From positions 7,614,641 through 7,678,640 of the forward strand of contig NC_092705.1 in assembly GCF_964275005.1 (NCBI RefSeq): 64,000 nt of DNA, written 5' to 3'. This stretch comes from Diadema setosum. Its lineage: Eukaryota; Echinodermata; Echinoidea; Diadematoida; Diadematidae. Under the pieces are notes generated by a model that did no database searches, was not told the DNA's origin, and worked only from the letters and a program-made list of their open reading frames with translations. Made by a program: the position numbers and the translations under genes. Below are positions 1-11,456 of this stretch, piece after piece (the stretch's first letter is position 1; every line of letters begins with the position of its first letter).

Positions 1-375
1 AAATGTAAGTTAAACTTATGTGGCAGTCCTAGTTTCAGTTAACATGAAATTGCTTTTGTGCAAATATAGCCTGCCCTTGATAAAGGCATGCAACGTTCAC
101 TCATTTGTATCACGTACATTTTATTATAATCCATAGGAATCCTATTCATTCATTAGTACGATGGTATGTATTTGTTAATCAGGATACATTTAACGGCTTG
201 GCCTTGTTCTTACTGCACGCATATTATGCATATGATTGATTTCCGTCGGGGGAAAAAAAAAAACTGCTGAAATAATCATGCAGATTGACGTGTACTAAGA
301 TTTAATGTGAAAGCTGCAATCAAAGTATTTCAGGTTCAGTTTGATATTGTGTATCCTTCTTTTACACAATCTTAC

Positions 376-747
376 CCTGAGTCTCCACAGCTTGAACCTT
401 TACTTGCAGGAGTGGTTTATCCATTACTGAGGGCTTCAAAGTCACTTGCATCCAGGTATAGTTAGTGAGCGATGTTACATTACTTGGTAAGTTTTCGAGA
501 TCGGTGCCACTGAAATTAACAATAACTCTGTCGGCGTCATGGAAAAGACCTTCCCCAATGTTTATCTTGAAGCCAGGTGGAAAATCGAAGCTTTGAAAGG
601 TGAAATGAATCCTGTGACTGAAATTTGCCCTAAAGGTCCAAAGAAGAGTGAAGGGGCCCCCTTCATCATTAGCCCTCTCCCACTGATCAGTGTTTTCAGA
701 TGAAATTAAGACAGGTGTATCAAGCGTGAGAACCGTTGTATCTGCAG
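376..747 (-). CDS. Internal exon coding for a CUB-like extracellular module
   Basis: On the minus strand a TTTGTTTCAG acceptor precedes, and a GG/GTAAGA donor follows, a fully open 372-base exon. It begins with two bases and ends with one base of a split codon, so it is a symmetric phase-1 exon, the usual form of shuffled extracellular modules. The 123 complete residues have the beta-strand pattern of a CUB domain: RIHFTFQSFDFPPG, then FKINIGEGLF, then DRVIVNFSGTDLENLPSN and YTWMQVTL. There are no cysteines, so it is CUB-like and not a classical disulfide-bonded CUB. Four N-glycosylation sequons (exon residues 41, 77, 89 and 95) fit a secreted or cell-surface protein. The exon has no ATG start because it is internal. 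The parent gene is not identified; the next exon toward the C terminus would lie left of the window. Confidence 0.62.
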
Positions 748-2698
748 CTGAAACAAAATGAATAGGTAAATGTAAATAGACATCTTTCCTCGATAAATAG
801 ATGCGGAATGAAACTAAATTACAGAAAACCCGTATGACAAAAAGAAATGAAGTATCGTATGATTATGATTCTTGACACCTAGTGAAGTGTGGAATTGTGC
901 ATCAAATAAGATTGTTTGCACAACCCATAGCAGGCAAGATTGAAAATTCCATGTCTATACGAAATTGAGATTTTAGAGTGGAGTGTACACTCTGAAGAAT
1001 GTGACGAGGAAAGATGTCTATATACGTTTGATAAGTATTCCGGTTTTGATTGAAAATGATTTACTGAGGTGGTTGATTATAAAGAATTTTATAACGTTTT
1101 GTAGAATCAACCTGCAATACAATTATGTATGATTTCGATCGGCATAATTCGAGAAAACTTTCACCACTATACAGTAACACTTTATGTTCTCAGTTAATAT
1201 TTTCGGATTATTTCTTAGCATCATTCTGCGACTAGACCAATTTCGATTTCTTGGTTGCTCATTGCAAACTTGGATGGATTCACGCGAAAAAGTACGTGAA
1301 TTCATCTACAAAGGGAATAAAAGGAGGATCAGCGGTGAGTAAATAGCTTCGGTGCACATTTCCCAAATTACCTTTCTTTTTCCTTAATCAATTGGTTTAA
1401 TAGGCACTTCACTCGCTAGGATACAAAGCAAAAAAATGCATACATTTGCAAGGGGTTATATTTCTGGATTCATGTTGAAATAAAGAATAAGATTGCGAAG
1501 ACTAGATGACCAGGATAACCCTTCAATTATTACTTGGTAAAGCGTTAGGATTATTGTTTTGTACTGTATGCGTTAGACCAAACTGTTGGGTTTTTTTTTT
1601 ATCACTGTTGCCAAATACTATAATCTAATGAACATTCTTCTTTTCCTGCAAGGTGAGTGTGCTGGCAAGCACTATTTATAAGGATTATATACAAGCATAA
1701 TCATTACGCCAAGATGATTACCATAGTGAATTTAATCACCTGGACGTCTGGTAAAGACGTTTCAATATTTGCTGATGCTCTCCGTGATTAAGATTACAAT
1801 GTAGTAATATTGCGAACACCTTTAGTGAAGATGAACGAAGTAACATTGGATTTAAACAATTGCTTACCAGGCGGGCAGTGGCAATACCACTGAGCTGAAG
1901 CCACATCATGACGGTGACTATGAACAAAAGCCCAAAGCCTCACTTCTCCTTCACTCTCTCTTGGTCTTAAATAAACATCCACCAGCCTCCATTTACTGGA
2001 GACTAAACGTCACAGTTTCACTGCCATTAACATTGGCAGCAGTGACAGCAGTGGCAGCAGTGGCAGCAGCTGTAAACATATGTCTGACAGCTTTGCTCTC
2101 ACTTTCATTCTGTCAAATAGGCAAATCAGTTTTACATCTACTGCAGTCATGACAGTCATGGATATGCCGCATACGAGAAAGAAAGCAATAAAAAGAAAAA
2201 ACAAACAAACGAACAAACACACATAGAACCCTTTATTTTCTAGCTTGCTTAATATCTTCGTTTTCTTTGTGTCATTATTGAACCAGAATGTCCGCATTCT
2301 TTTTATTCAGCACGGTTACATTGCTTTTATCTTTTATTTAATTATTTACCGTCCGAAGTTTGGATTATCAAAAATTTTGATCGATAATGGAATGAAGATA
2401 CTTATAAGGCCAAGCGATGCATTAATTGCTTCTACATCTTATCCGTTTTGTTTGTTTAAATAATTTCTTTGTAATACTGTAAAATAGATCAAAGTTGTTA
2501 TGAAAAAATCCTTGATTCACACTACAAAAACAAAAGTAACTGCAGAGCATGACTATGGCTGTGAAAAGTGTGATACCGCTTGTGTAGACTTTTATGGTAT
2601 TTTTGAACCTTGTACTGTATGTTGCAAACGTTGAAGATATTGTTTTTCACAATATTCTTTCATCCTTTGCTCCGATTTTGCATAATTAATTTCATATG
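748..2698. other. Stretch without a supported gene
   Basis: Only short chance frames occur here. An imperfect nine-base repeat of GGCAGCAGT type lies at about 2035-2074. A GTAAGC donor-like site on the minus strand near 1870 follows a short open frame (residues SAQWYCHCPPG), but no convincing acceptor was found. If the two flanking exons belong to one gene, this is intron. Confidence 0.5.
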
Positions 2699-5600
2699 TA
2701 TGGTCGATTCCAACGAATAGTGTACAAATGATGTCCCGATCAATATGATTTTTCTGTGGCGTCTGACAGTATTGCAGTTGTGTTCAGGTGAAAGAGCTCG
2801 ATGAAACTTTTCGGGCCATACCAAATATGTGATTGGCCATGTAATCTTGGTTTTATGAGTAAAAAACATGCTAATTTTGGCCATTTTGGAAAAGTTTTCT
2901 TAATACTTTTTTCAGAAAATTCACAATTTTAATATGAAGATGTATTTCAAACTTGGTACAAACTTGCCACAATATTAACAGTGTAGGCCCTCTTTTTTCC
3001 TTAAAATTTCATGATGATTGAATATACTGTTGATTTTTGTTGATTTTTCTCCCCGTGGTAAAATTTGTTACCTACGAATACATTTTTCAACATGCTCACA
3101 AATTAGTTTGAATTCATAAATACAATACGAATTAAGTGTAAAAAGTTACTCACATGTGCCCTTCAGACAAAAACATATGCCATTAAAAAGTAGATAGAAC
3201 TGTAAAATCAAGAGATAACAAAAGGGATGAAAAGTGCCATTTGGTAATAAAAATACCTACGAATACATTTTAAAACGTTGTAGTTTGAAAGTGCTGGTCA
3301 AATAAGACAAAATACTGAGAGGGAGTATGTAAGACCATTCCCTCCTGATATTTGGAAAGTTTCATTGTAATTGAATCTCAGATTTTTAAGATAATGCAAC
3401 ATAATATTATGTGTATTCGTAGGTAATTTTACATGTCAGAGATATTACCTACGAATACAAGATTACAACCATTTACTTAATGACTAATTCAGCACATTTT
3501 TCGGAACCGTATGTCACAATTATTTTACTAAATGTGTTCAGAAGACTGTGGGTGTTTTGTTTAACATTGTTTTGATTGTTATTGTACTTAAACCAAAGTT
3601 GAACTACGATATGTGGATATGATAAATTTGACAATCGATTAAAAAAGTATCTTTAACGCAGCTCACCCACTTATTAAATTTTGTTGGCTACATTATTGTA
3701 TTTATAGTTATTTATCATATAAAGACACCCCTTAATTATAGTTATGGATATCAAATTTAATGCAAAGTGCTCATTTTAATGAATAAGCACCCCAATTCTT
3801 CAGATAGTAATGTTGTATACGTAGGTAACAAATGTATTCGTAAGTAACGTATTGACCATCATTTACACTCCTTATTGATGGATGTTTGCCCAAATCTCAT
3901 ATATTTGAATTTAATGAGTGACAATGGATGTTGGGCTTCTTCACAGTAGCAAAGAAATAAAGAAAAATGAATATAATAATAAAAAAATTGTGGTGATTTA
4001 ATATGAGTATGATAAAGATATAATCATCCGTTCATAATTAATACTTTTCTAATTGATGATTTGATGATAATAAATAAGAAAATCGTTTCCCGTGAATGTA
4101 AAAGTTTAGAGCCTACATATGAAAAAGCGATCAAAAATAAAACTTTGATACTTTCATTCGATATAATTTGACTAATTTTCGATTTTCAGTGTATAGAATA
4201 TTCAATACAATTTTGATTCCTTTTTTTTGGGGGGGGGGGTTGGTTGCTGAAGAAGCATGGCAAAATCAATGTCACACACTCAAACACACCCACACACGTA
4301 CATCCTTATGACAACGCACACACACACACACACACACACGCAATCACAAATTTTTGTTTCTGATTGTGAATACCGAAACACACACACACACACATACACA
4401 TGAATGAAGGAAAATATTATGACACAAACAACAGAAAAAATTAATACTACCTCCATCAACTCCCCTTTTGTCACAAAAAAAGAGATGAATTCAAATTCAT
4501 ATATAAATAATGGAAAGTTTTGGTAATGTAATTTTATGTGAATAGTTAGTTTAAATGCAGTAGATTATTCTTTCCCTATGATGTACCGGGGTGAAGTATT
4601 TGAACGGAGGATAGTAGGATAATGTACATGGTATTTTAAGTTAATAACATAAAAAACTGTTACCTACGAATACATCTGTAACCATGAGAATACCTTCTGT
4701 TCAACAATGTCACACAATGCTAACCTGTTAATAAGATTAATATTCCTTTATTTCAGCAAGAGCTTTGTCCAAATTTTAATTTTGATATTCTATACTTTAT
4801 GTTTGGAGGTTAATTTTACAATGTATTTTGTACATTTAGAACATTTAGAATGGTAAAATAATATTTTTTCTTTCACATCCTGAATTAGTGTGATCCATAG
4901 ATAATTAATTTTAGTGTACCTTTGTCATTTCAAAAGGAGGAATCCACCCCGAGCCATTATTATAAAACTTTAGAAACGTCTCTTCATTGACTAAAGGTTC
5001 AGAAACGACCAAAATGCCAAAGTTACCTACGAATACAACGTTACCTACGAATACACAAGATTAAAACTGATATGATCATGTAATAAAATGTGTTGATTGC
5101 CTCCAAACTTTAACTTGTTAGAAAGCACTCTTCCTTATCTGTAAGATATGAGAGAAACTTTCTTCATATATGTCATATCCACAAAAATATAGGAAGTTAC
5201 ATAAAGTCTACTTTCAAAATTTAAACATCTGACATTCGATCGATGTGTATAACATGCCCAAAATTTCAAAATAAAGTAGATTTGAATGAACTAAACATCT
5301 TTTCACGAGTACATATTGGCCCCCTTTTAATTAATAGCAATTATTTAGAAGATATGTGGAAAATAAAGAATCCAGGTGTACATTTCTAAACTAAAATGCT
5401 TGTATTCGTAGGTAACATTAAAAATTACCAGTTTTACTTCCAAAGGTTCTAACTTTGGTTTTAGTCGAGATTAGTGATGGCAAACTCTCTCCGTATATGC
5501 TCAATATGTCTACTTTGAGCAAGCAAAACTAGAGAAATGTGGAACTATTTTGAAATTTGGAAGTCAAAAACCTCATTGGTACACTTTTCGTTGGAATCGA

Positions 5601-5605
<5 letters not shown>
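2699..5605. mobile_element. Non-coding 2.9 kb element with short inverted ends and a repeated 15-base motif
   Basis: The sequence TATGGTCGATTCCAACGAA with a further 16 similar bases at 2699-2733 recurs inverted at 5571-5605. Between these ends there is no frame above about 75 codons. The motif TTACCTACGAATACA or a one-base variant occurs ten times in both orientations, starting at 3068, 3253, 3445, 4660, 5023 and 5041 (plus) and 3412, 3814, 3833 and 5401 (minus). I do not recognise the family. Inverted ends plus repeated internal sites suggest a non-autonomous DNA transposon, which is inference. The right end abuts an (AT)n microsatellite, so a target duplication cannot be judged. Confidence 0.55.
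4275..4400. repeat. (CA)n microsatellite, interrupted
   Basis: CA-rich tracts near 4275-4340 and 4376-4400. They produce spurious cysteine/valine-rich frames on the minus strand. Confidence 0.9.
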
Positions 5606-5645
<40 letters not shown>

Positions 5646-5655
5646 ATATATATTT

Positions 5656-5751
<96 letters not shown>

Positions 5752-5752
5752 A
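5604..5752. repeat. (AT)n-(GT)n compound microsatellite
   Basis: About 125 bases of alternating AT, twice interrupted, then about ten GT units. Long Tyr/Ile frames on both strands here are artefacts of the repeat. Confidence 0.95.
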
Positions 5753-6079
5753 CTGGCCATCAGCAGTTTTGATCCTCACGATGTCATTGTAAATGTACTA
5801 GGTTTAAGATTATGAGTGAACAAGTGTTTAGTCTATAAGTGTTTAGGCAGGAGGGAGTATGTATATTATTATATATCATGCGTCATTTTTCTTAAGACAG
5901 AAAGGTCTCTCTACATCATGCCGGTCTATTCTCTACTAGATTACGCATGTGTTTACCACCTGCATCAGCTTGTACTCGCGTGCATCGCTTAAAATAATAC
6001 ACTGTCTATCAAACGATTCATGCAACGCACGTACTCAGTGCTGGTGAACATAATATTATGCGCTAATTTCCATGTCTGT

Positions 6080-6296
6080 AGATAAGCCATTCTGCCGAAA
6101 CACCCAATTGTTTATTGCCAATAAATTATTTGGTAGAAAGGCGTATCTGTAGTAAGGCCTTTCTGCCTGAAAACCACGGTCCATTGCCAATTACTACCAT
6201 GACTAGTACGGGCAGTTAATTTGGCAGAAAGGCTTATCTGTACAGAGAGGTACATGTGTAATTGTTTTGTAGATTCTGAAGAAAGGCCTATCTGCT
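6080..6296. repeat. Cluster of inverted and direct copies of a 16-base motif
   Basis: Variants of GGCAGAAAGGCTTATCTG appear directly near 6131, 6221 and 6282. They appear inverted near 6078 (TAGATAAGCCATTCTGCC) and near 6153 (AAGGCCTTTCTGCC). The copies can pair into several alternative hairpins. No coding frame is present and the family is not recognised. Confidence 0.6.
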
Positions 6297-7154
6297 CATT
6301 ATAATATTATAACACTCATTTTATCGACAGGTGAATTAGGCCCTATCATTAAATGTGTAAAATAAATTCTCCAAAAAAACAAAAACAAATTAACGATAGG
6401 TCATGAACGACACCAACGACTGAAAGAATGAATTTAGATCCATAATGGATAACTAAAAGAGGACTCATTGGTACTTTAAGGACATGAAGGAAGTGATTTA
6501 AAGTGAAAAGTAGAATCGCTGTTGTTGACAGTTTAGGTTTTCTGTCGGTTTGTCAGCTAATATTTGAACCAAATTATACCCCGACTACTGCCAAGGATTC
6601 AGTATCTCTTTGGTTTCATTTCAAGAGGGGAATTTGATGATTAATGTTGTCGAAAAGCTCACAGAAATAGATTTAAAAACTCTCCTGTGTTGTGTAAAGC
6701 GTCAACATAAGCTCAACATAGCGTGACACAGCACTGAACGATTGTAAAGCACGAGTTTTATTGACGTGTTATTTTCGGAAAAAATGGTAAAATAAACATG
6801 TTACCTTCTCTGAAATAGCAATAGTAGGTAAATACATCGTCTTCACGCAATTCTTTGAAAAAAGATTAAATGAGGATATGACTATTTTTAAAGATAGCAA
6901 GTGTTTTGGAACTTACGGAGCCGTCATTTTTGTTTACTTTTCCTTATATCAACGGCGACTTTCCGATCTTCGACACATTATATTCACGTTTTCTGATACG
7001 AAGAAGACTAGTGAATAACTGGGAAACGAAATAGTCATAGTGTGACATGGTAGACAGCCAACGCCCAGTTCAGTGAAGTTATAAATCAGTATACCTGAAT
7101 TTTGAAGGGCACATTTATGAAACTTCGGTGTGTGTGGAGATTTTCGCTCCTTAC

Positions 7155-7263
7155 CTGATTCTACGGAGAATGATGGATAAGTCTTGTCCACAAGCAATAC
7201 AGTGCCCAACATGATTAGCAGATCCATTATCTGATATACACCACGCGATACGTTGAATCCCAT
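7155..7263 (-). CDS. Possible first coding exon with signal peptide
   Basis: From an ATG at 7263 the minus strand codes for 36 residues and one base before a strong donor (TCAG/GTAAGG). The peptide starts MGFNVSRGVYQIM and continues with the hydrophobic stretch DLLIMLGTVLLV, which looks like a secretory signal. It ends in phase 1, the phase required by the CUB-like exon at 376-747 on the same strand. That these two exons belong to one gene, with a 6.4 kb gap that may hold other exons, is inference. The open frame extends a little upstream without an ATG, and no promoter was recognised. Confidence 0.38.
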
Positions 7264-7599
7264 ATTGCTATGGAGAGGGGGTGAAAACTCAACCAAGTAA
7301 ACCCAGTGATACTAACATTCGAGATTGTAAGTCTCGGTCAAGGTAGCACTGTTGATACAAGAGCAGTCTAGTTGTGTATACAGGTATCCGCTGTTCAGAC
7401 AGAAGAACACAGTGGTTTTTATCATGTTCGTGACAAGGAAAATTACTCGTAAGTGTTTTGACGGCTATATAAACGTGTCGTGATAGTTTTACTCTCACTT
7501 TCATGCTGTGAATCACACATTGCATCCTAACATCTATTCTCAGACAGCTAATATCGACGTGCCTCAGGCGCTTACCAGAATAAAGTAAGACAGACCAAA

Positions 7600-8455
7600 G
7601 CAAAACAAAACAAGAGAGATTGATGTAGCGTGCATTAATTGATTAATTGATTTAGCGTGCAAAACAGACATATCAATAGGCGATACGATCATGTGTCTTT
7701 GTGTATTGTATTTCTACCAACATTTCTATCTTTTTCAAACGTCACTGCACTTTTCTTTTATTGACCTTCTCAATCTTTGATGATGGGATAATACCTTTTG
7801 GCTTATAAAGATTGCATGAAGGCATTTACAACGTTGTTGTTAAGAGAGGAAATGTATTATGATGTAATTCAATAATATTGTATTTGCAGATTTCCATATC
7901 TTGTGTAGCGATCCTGAATTATCACCTATACATTTCATACCGAGATCTTTCGGAAAGGTCTTCAAACATGTCAAATTTAGAATTAAAGATCCCCCCAAAA
8001 AGAAGAAAAAGAAGAAGAAGAAAAAAAAAAGATTTATCTTCACCACTGAGCTGTTAATTGAGTGAAGTTGAAGTTTATTATCTATATTCACATGTTTACA
8101 TGGCATAATACATTACAAAAGACACATGCAGGAATACAGGATAAAAGGTATCAGGGAATATACAGCATGAATGCTGATCAAGTCCGATACCTGTCTGATA
8201 TAATGGTTCTATAAAGGTAATAGGTACAGTACATTGTACAATGATTAGCTTTACAAATTGTAGTTTGAAAATACATGAAACATGAGCATATTTACAACTA
8301 TTTACATTATAAAACAGTTGAAAACTTTATGTGGTAATACATCTCCTACTATAATTATTACAGTATGAATGAATATGTGGGTCTACAGTAGGGACCTAAA
8401 TATAATAAGCAAGGAATACATGTTTATATATTTTCATTTTTTCCTATGTGCTTAT
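7600..8455. other. Stretch without a supported gene
   Basis: Contains a GAA/AAG-rich tract at about 7998-8031. The right part lies downstream of the LINE C terminus on the minus strand and may be LINE 3' untranslated sequence, but no repeat tail was recognised. Confidence 0.45.
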
Positions 8456-8940
8456 GTACATCATTAGGTTTAAATAAGCGTATTGAAGGTAAGAAGTACG
8501 AAGTTATAAACGCATTTATATATCACAATGACACGACTGAACTCAAAAAGTTTGTCTAGTGTCATTCATTTAAGACTTTTGAACAAATCAGCCGACGGTG
8601 CGTCATAGTATGTTTGGCTCAATATTATTCATGCGCCCTCTATTGATTTCTTTTTTTTTTTTGCAGCTTAGTTTTATTGGGTGGAAATTTTTTCGACAAA
8701 CAGAACAGTAATCAAATCGTGGTAATACAAGACTGATAAAGAGTATCTTGAAGGACTGCTGTGGCAAAAACAAAAACAAAAATAAAAAACAAAACATAAA
8801 AACGCTTCGATCTCTTTATTATGCAAACACTTTTCTGGGTAAATTACTTAAATTCTTAATTGGTTTAGACCACTTCGGTTCTTCATCTATCGAAGCTCCT
8901 AGACATTTGATAAACTGAATTCTTTTAATCAAACTACCAT

Positions 8941-9144
8941 TTAATAAGGTACTGAAAGTTTCAATTTCCCGAGATTAGCACGGGAACCAATAATCATGAC
9001 ACAAGTTGTGTCGGAGTTTAGGGCGAGACGATTTCCCTTGATCCACGCCATAACTTTGTTTAGTGCAGCGGTTAATTTTTCTTCCAAAACTTTTGCATCG
9101 TTAGCACTAAGAGTGAGGGTCGTATTGTCAGTGAACATATTCAT
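8941..9144 (-). pseudogene. LINE reverse-transcriptase fragment (palm, FADD-box region)
   Basis: This frame matches the segment around the RT catalytic box: FTDNTTLTLSANDAKVLEE, then MAWIKGNRLALNSDTTCVMI, the conserved 'W...N.L.LN..KT' block. The usual FADD is FTDN, so one of the two catalytic aspartates is lost. It is part of the larger decayed LINE. Confidence 0.85.
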
Positions 9145-9383
9145 GATACCTTCTGGAGTACAATCAGGTAGATTTCACATAAATTGACAATAAAAAGGGT
9201 CAGGCACACTTAATTTGATAGTTCAGGGATGAGACTTAATCTTGGCTCTTTGAATTTTTGAACCTTGGCTACTTTGGGTCACTTGCTGTTTATCACTTAA
9301 ATATGATTTGAACCAATAAGCAGTCGTCTTACTACACCCTATACACGATAATTTACATACAAGTAGTTCATGATCTACAGTAT

Positions 9384-9677
9384 CTAAGGCCTTCCGAATA
9401 TCGTATCAAGGCAACTCCAGAAATTAATTTTGATTTGATAATTTGATAACTTTATATTCACGAGTGGTAAGATTGAATTGGGGCAATAGTTATTATTCAA
9501 CGAAGAAATATCACCAGCTCTAAATATTGGCACTTCCCGAGCCTTTTTCGATTCACGTAGAACAACTTCCGTGGGCAGGGATTTGTTGATAATATCACAA
9601 AGATATTCTGCGATAAAATTCTTTGTCATCTTTAAAAGTTTGCAGCTGATATGATTTGTCTGATGCTTTTGCACCAT
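9384..9677 (-). pseudogene. LINE reverse-transcriptase fragment (fingers region)
   Basis: The frame contains ISCKLLKMTKNFIAEYLCDI, then SLPTEV and KAREVPIFRAGDISSLNNNY followed by PNSILPLV. These are the conserved N-terminal RT blocks of LINE ORF2 ('K.A.V.PIFK.GD....NYRPISILP'). It continues out of frame into the fragment at 8941-9144. Confidence 0.85.
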
Positions 9678-10389
9678 CAGCCTTTCTGGTATTGGAAAAA
9701 AATAGTTAATGACTTAGGCATAAGTTCTCTCAAGCACCTATACTTTTTTTTTTTTTTATTGATGTTTGATTGTTTTTCCTCATTCTCATGACATGAGTAG
9801 ATTTGTTGTTCAGATATCAATAGGTGTTCTAAAGATCACCACTATTGTTAGCTTTAGCAGCTTTGAGAACTTTATCCAGTTCCGTCATGAACTTAACAAC
9901 CTCATCGGATTGCCATGGGCACGCTTGTTTTCTTAACGCTTTTTGCGCAAAGGGATATGTACTTGTTGATTACATTTTTGAAGAGTCAACCACATGTCCC
10001 ACGAATCATCAACCGTGTCAACGTCATCTATATCTATTATGACCGGGCAAGGAACATTTCTCAAATCACTGTAAAATTCCTCCTCATTAAATATCTAAAT
10101 GAGCTAGAAATCTGCATATTCATGATCATTTATGGATCTTTACGCTGAAAGTCTCCAATTGCATACACCAAAATGATCACTTATTCGCCGTTCACTTTAA
10201 AGTTCTTTGATATATACAAATATGAAGTCAATTGAATTAGAAGCAGTATTTGTATAACTCTTGTGGCAGTATCAATTTTACTGCTCGTACATACTGTATC
10301 TAATAAGACATAACTTTTCAGACTTTCACCTCATGTTAATGTGGCATACAACAACTGAAATCACCTTATATAATACAACTCATATATTC

Positions 10390-10764
10390 CGAGAGTCCAA
10401 ATTCCTGTCTAGTGCGTCGAAGAAATCAACGTGAGAATTTGGAGGTCTGTAAAATTCCCAGACAAGGATGGAAGGCTTATTTGGATAATGTAATTCAAAC
10501 CAAAGACATTCTGAAGTAAATGAATTCAAATCGTCTCTTATACTGTAATTGAATCTTTTGGAAAATTAATACAGCCACACTACCACCATGCGTTGTACAG
10601 TCTTTACGTAATAGAACATAATCATCGATATGCAGTTCAGAATCACAAAATGCCTCATTCAAACCAATAACGTCAAGTGATGTATTTCTCAGAAGCGATT
10701 CGAAGTTCATCAGTTTTGAATATTCAAATGAGCAAATTTTAAACCCTTCCTTTGAGCGGAGCAA
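10390..10764 (-). pseudogene. LINE apurinic-type endonuclease fragment
   Basis: An open frame to 10495 carries SLDVIGLNEAFCDSELHIDD and YVLLRKDCTTHGGSVAVLIF. A shifted frame then gives WFELHYPNKPSILVWEFYRP and PNSHVDFFDALD. These match endonuclease motifs 'D(V/I)IGL.ET', 'Y...R.D....GGGVAI' and 'YRPP'. At least one frameshift separates the two halves. Confidence 0.85.
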
Positions 10765-11062
10765 CCGAACAATTTATCAAATGATACACATTATTTTTGT
10801 TCAATTCATGTGGTTATTCCTGAAAAGTATTTTGTGCTTTGCCAGTGTTAACCTATCATTGCGATTCAAATTTCGGTACCAACTATCAAAGCACTGTTAG
10901 AAATAATGGTTGTGATTTTGACTTTCATACACGAGAGCCTGCACAATGTTCACCAGAGTTAGAGCGAGAGATTAACAGCATGTTGCCGTCACCAGACGTA
11001 GATGCTCGTGCAATCCCTGTTGAGCTTTTGTCAGTGGAAGCCATGGGTGGATGGGGCCGATT

Positions 11063-11456
11063 TCAGCCTCTTGGTGGAATCATCTTAAAATCCTGTGTTG
11101 AGGATCCCACCACTTCAGCATAAGACCTCTGTCGAGTAGGTGCAATGGTTTGTTCTCTGGGTCGCTTGATGAAACCTGGAAAAAAAATCTGAACTGCTTG
11201 AAAGTGATATAGACTTCGAGGCAAGAACAGCTTGCCCCAGCTTGTTGATGTGGACCCCACCTCGCCCAAGATGCCGATCACCGATGTTGCTGTTGTCAAT
11301 GAAACCCCAGCTCCTTTCATGGGCAGCTAATTTCAGGCGCTCATTAACTCCATCGACTCGGTGCCCTAGATGAACTGATTTCCACCTGCGATGCACAATA
11401 CTACATAAGGTAACTTCACACCCGTTAGTTGATATCACATCCAGTAAGGATATCAT
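11063..11456 (-). pseudogene. LINE ORF1 fragment with SGNH/esterase-like segment
   Basis: The frame runs ISLLDVISTNGCEVTLCSIV, then RVDGVNERLKLAAHERSWGF, IDNSNIGDRHLGRGGVHINK and LGQAVLASK. This is the C-terminal half of the SGNH-hydrolase-like domain found in ORF1 of CR1-type LINEs, including the terminal D..H-type block (here GGVHIN). The upstream part (to about 11870) is frameshifted. Confidence 0.7.

Noticed and set aside
1736..1982. Minus-strand frames before a GTAAGC donor, one hydrophobic like a signal peptide, one containing CHCPPG
   Set aside because: No ATG or convincing acceptor; a single EGF-like fragment of about ten residues is too little.
2010..2297. Minus-strand frame with a Cys/Phe/Leu-rich hydrophobic stretch
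   Set aside because: Low-complexity translation of an AAAC/AAAG-rich tract with no splice or family support.
5545..5792. Open frames rich in Tyr and Ile on both strands
   Set aside because: They are translations of the (AT)n/(GT)n microsatellite.
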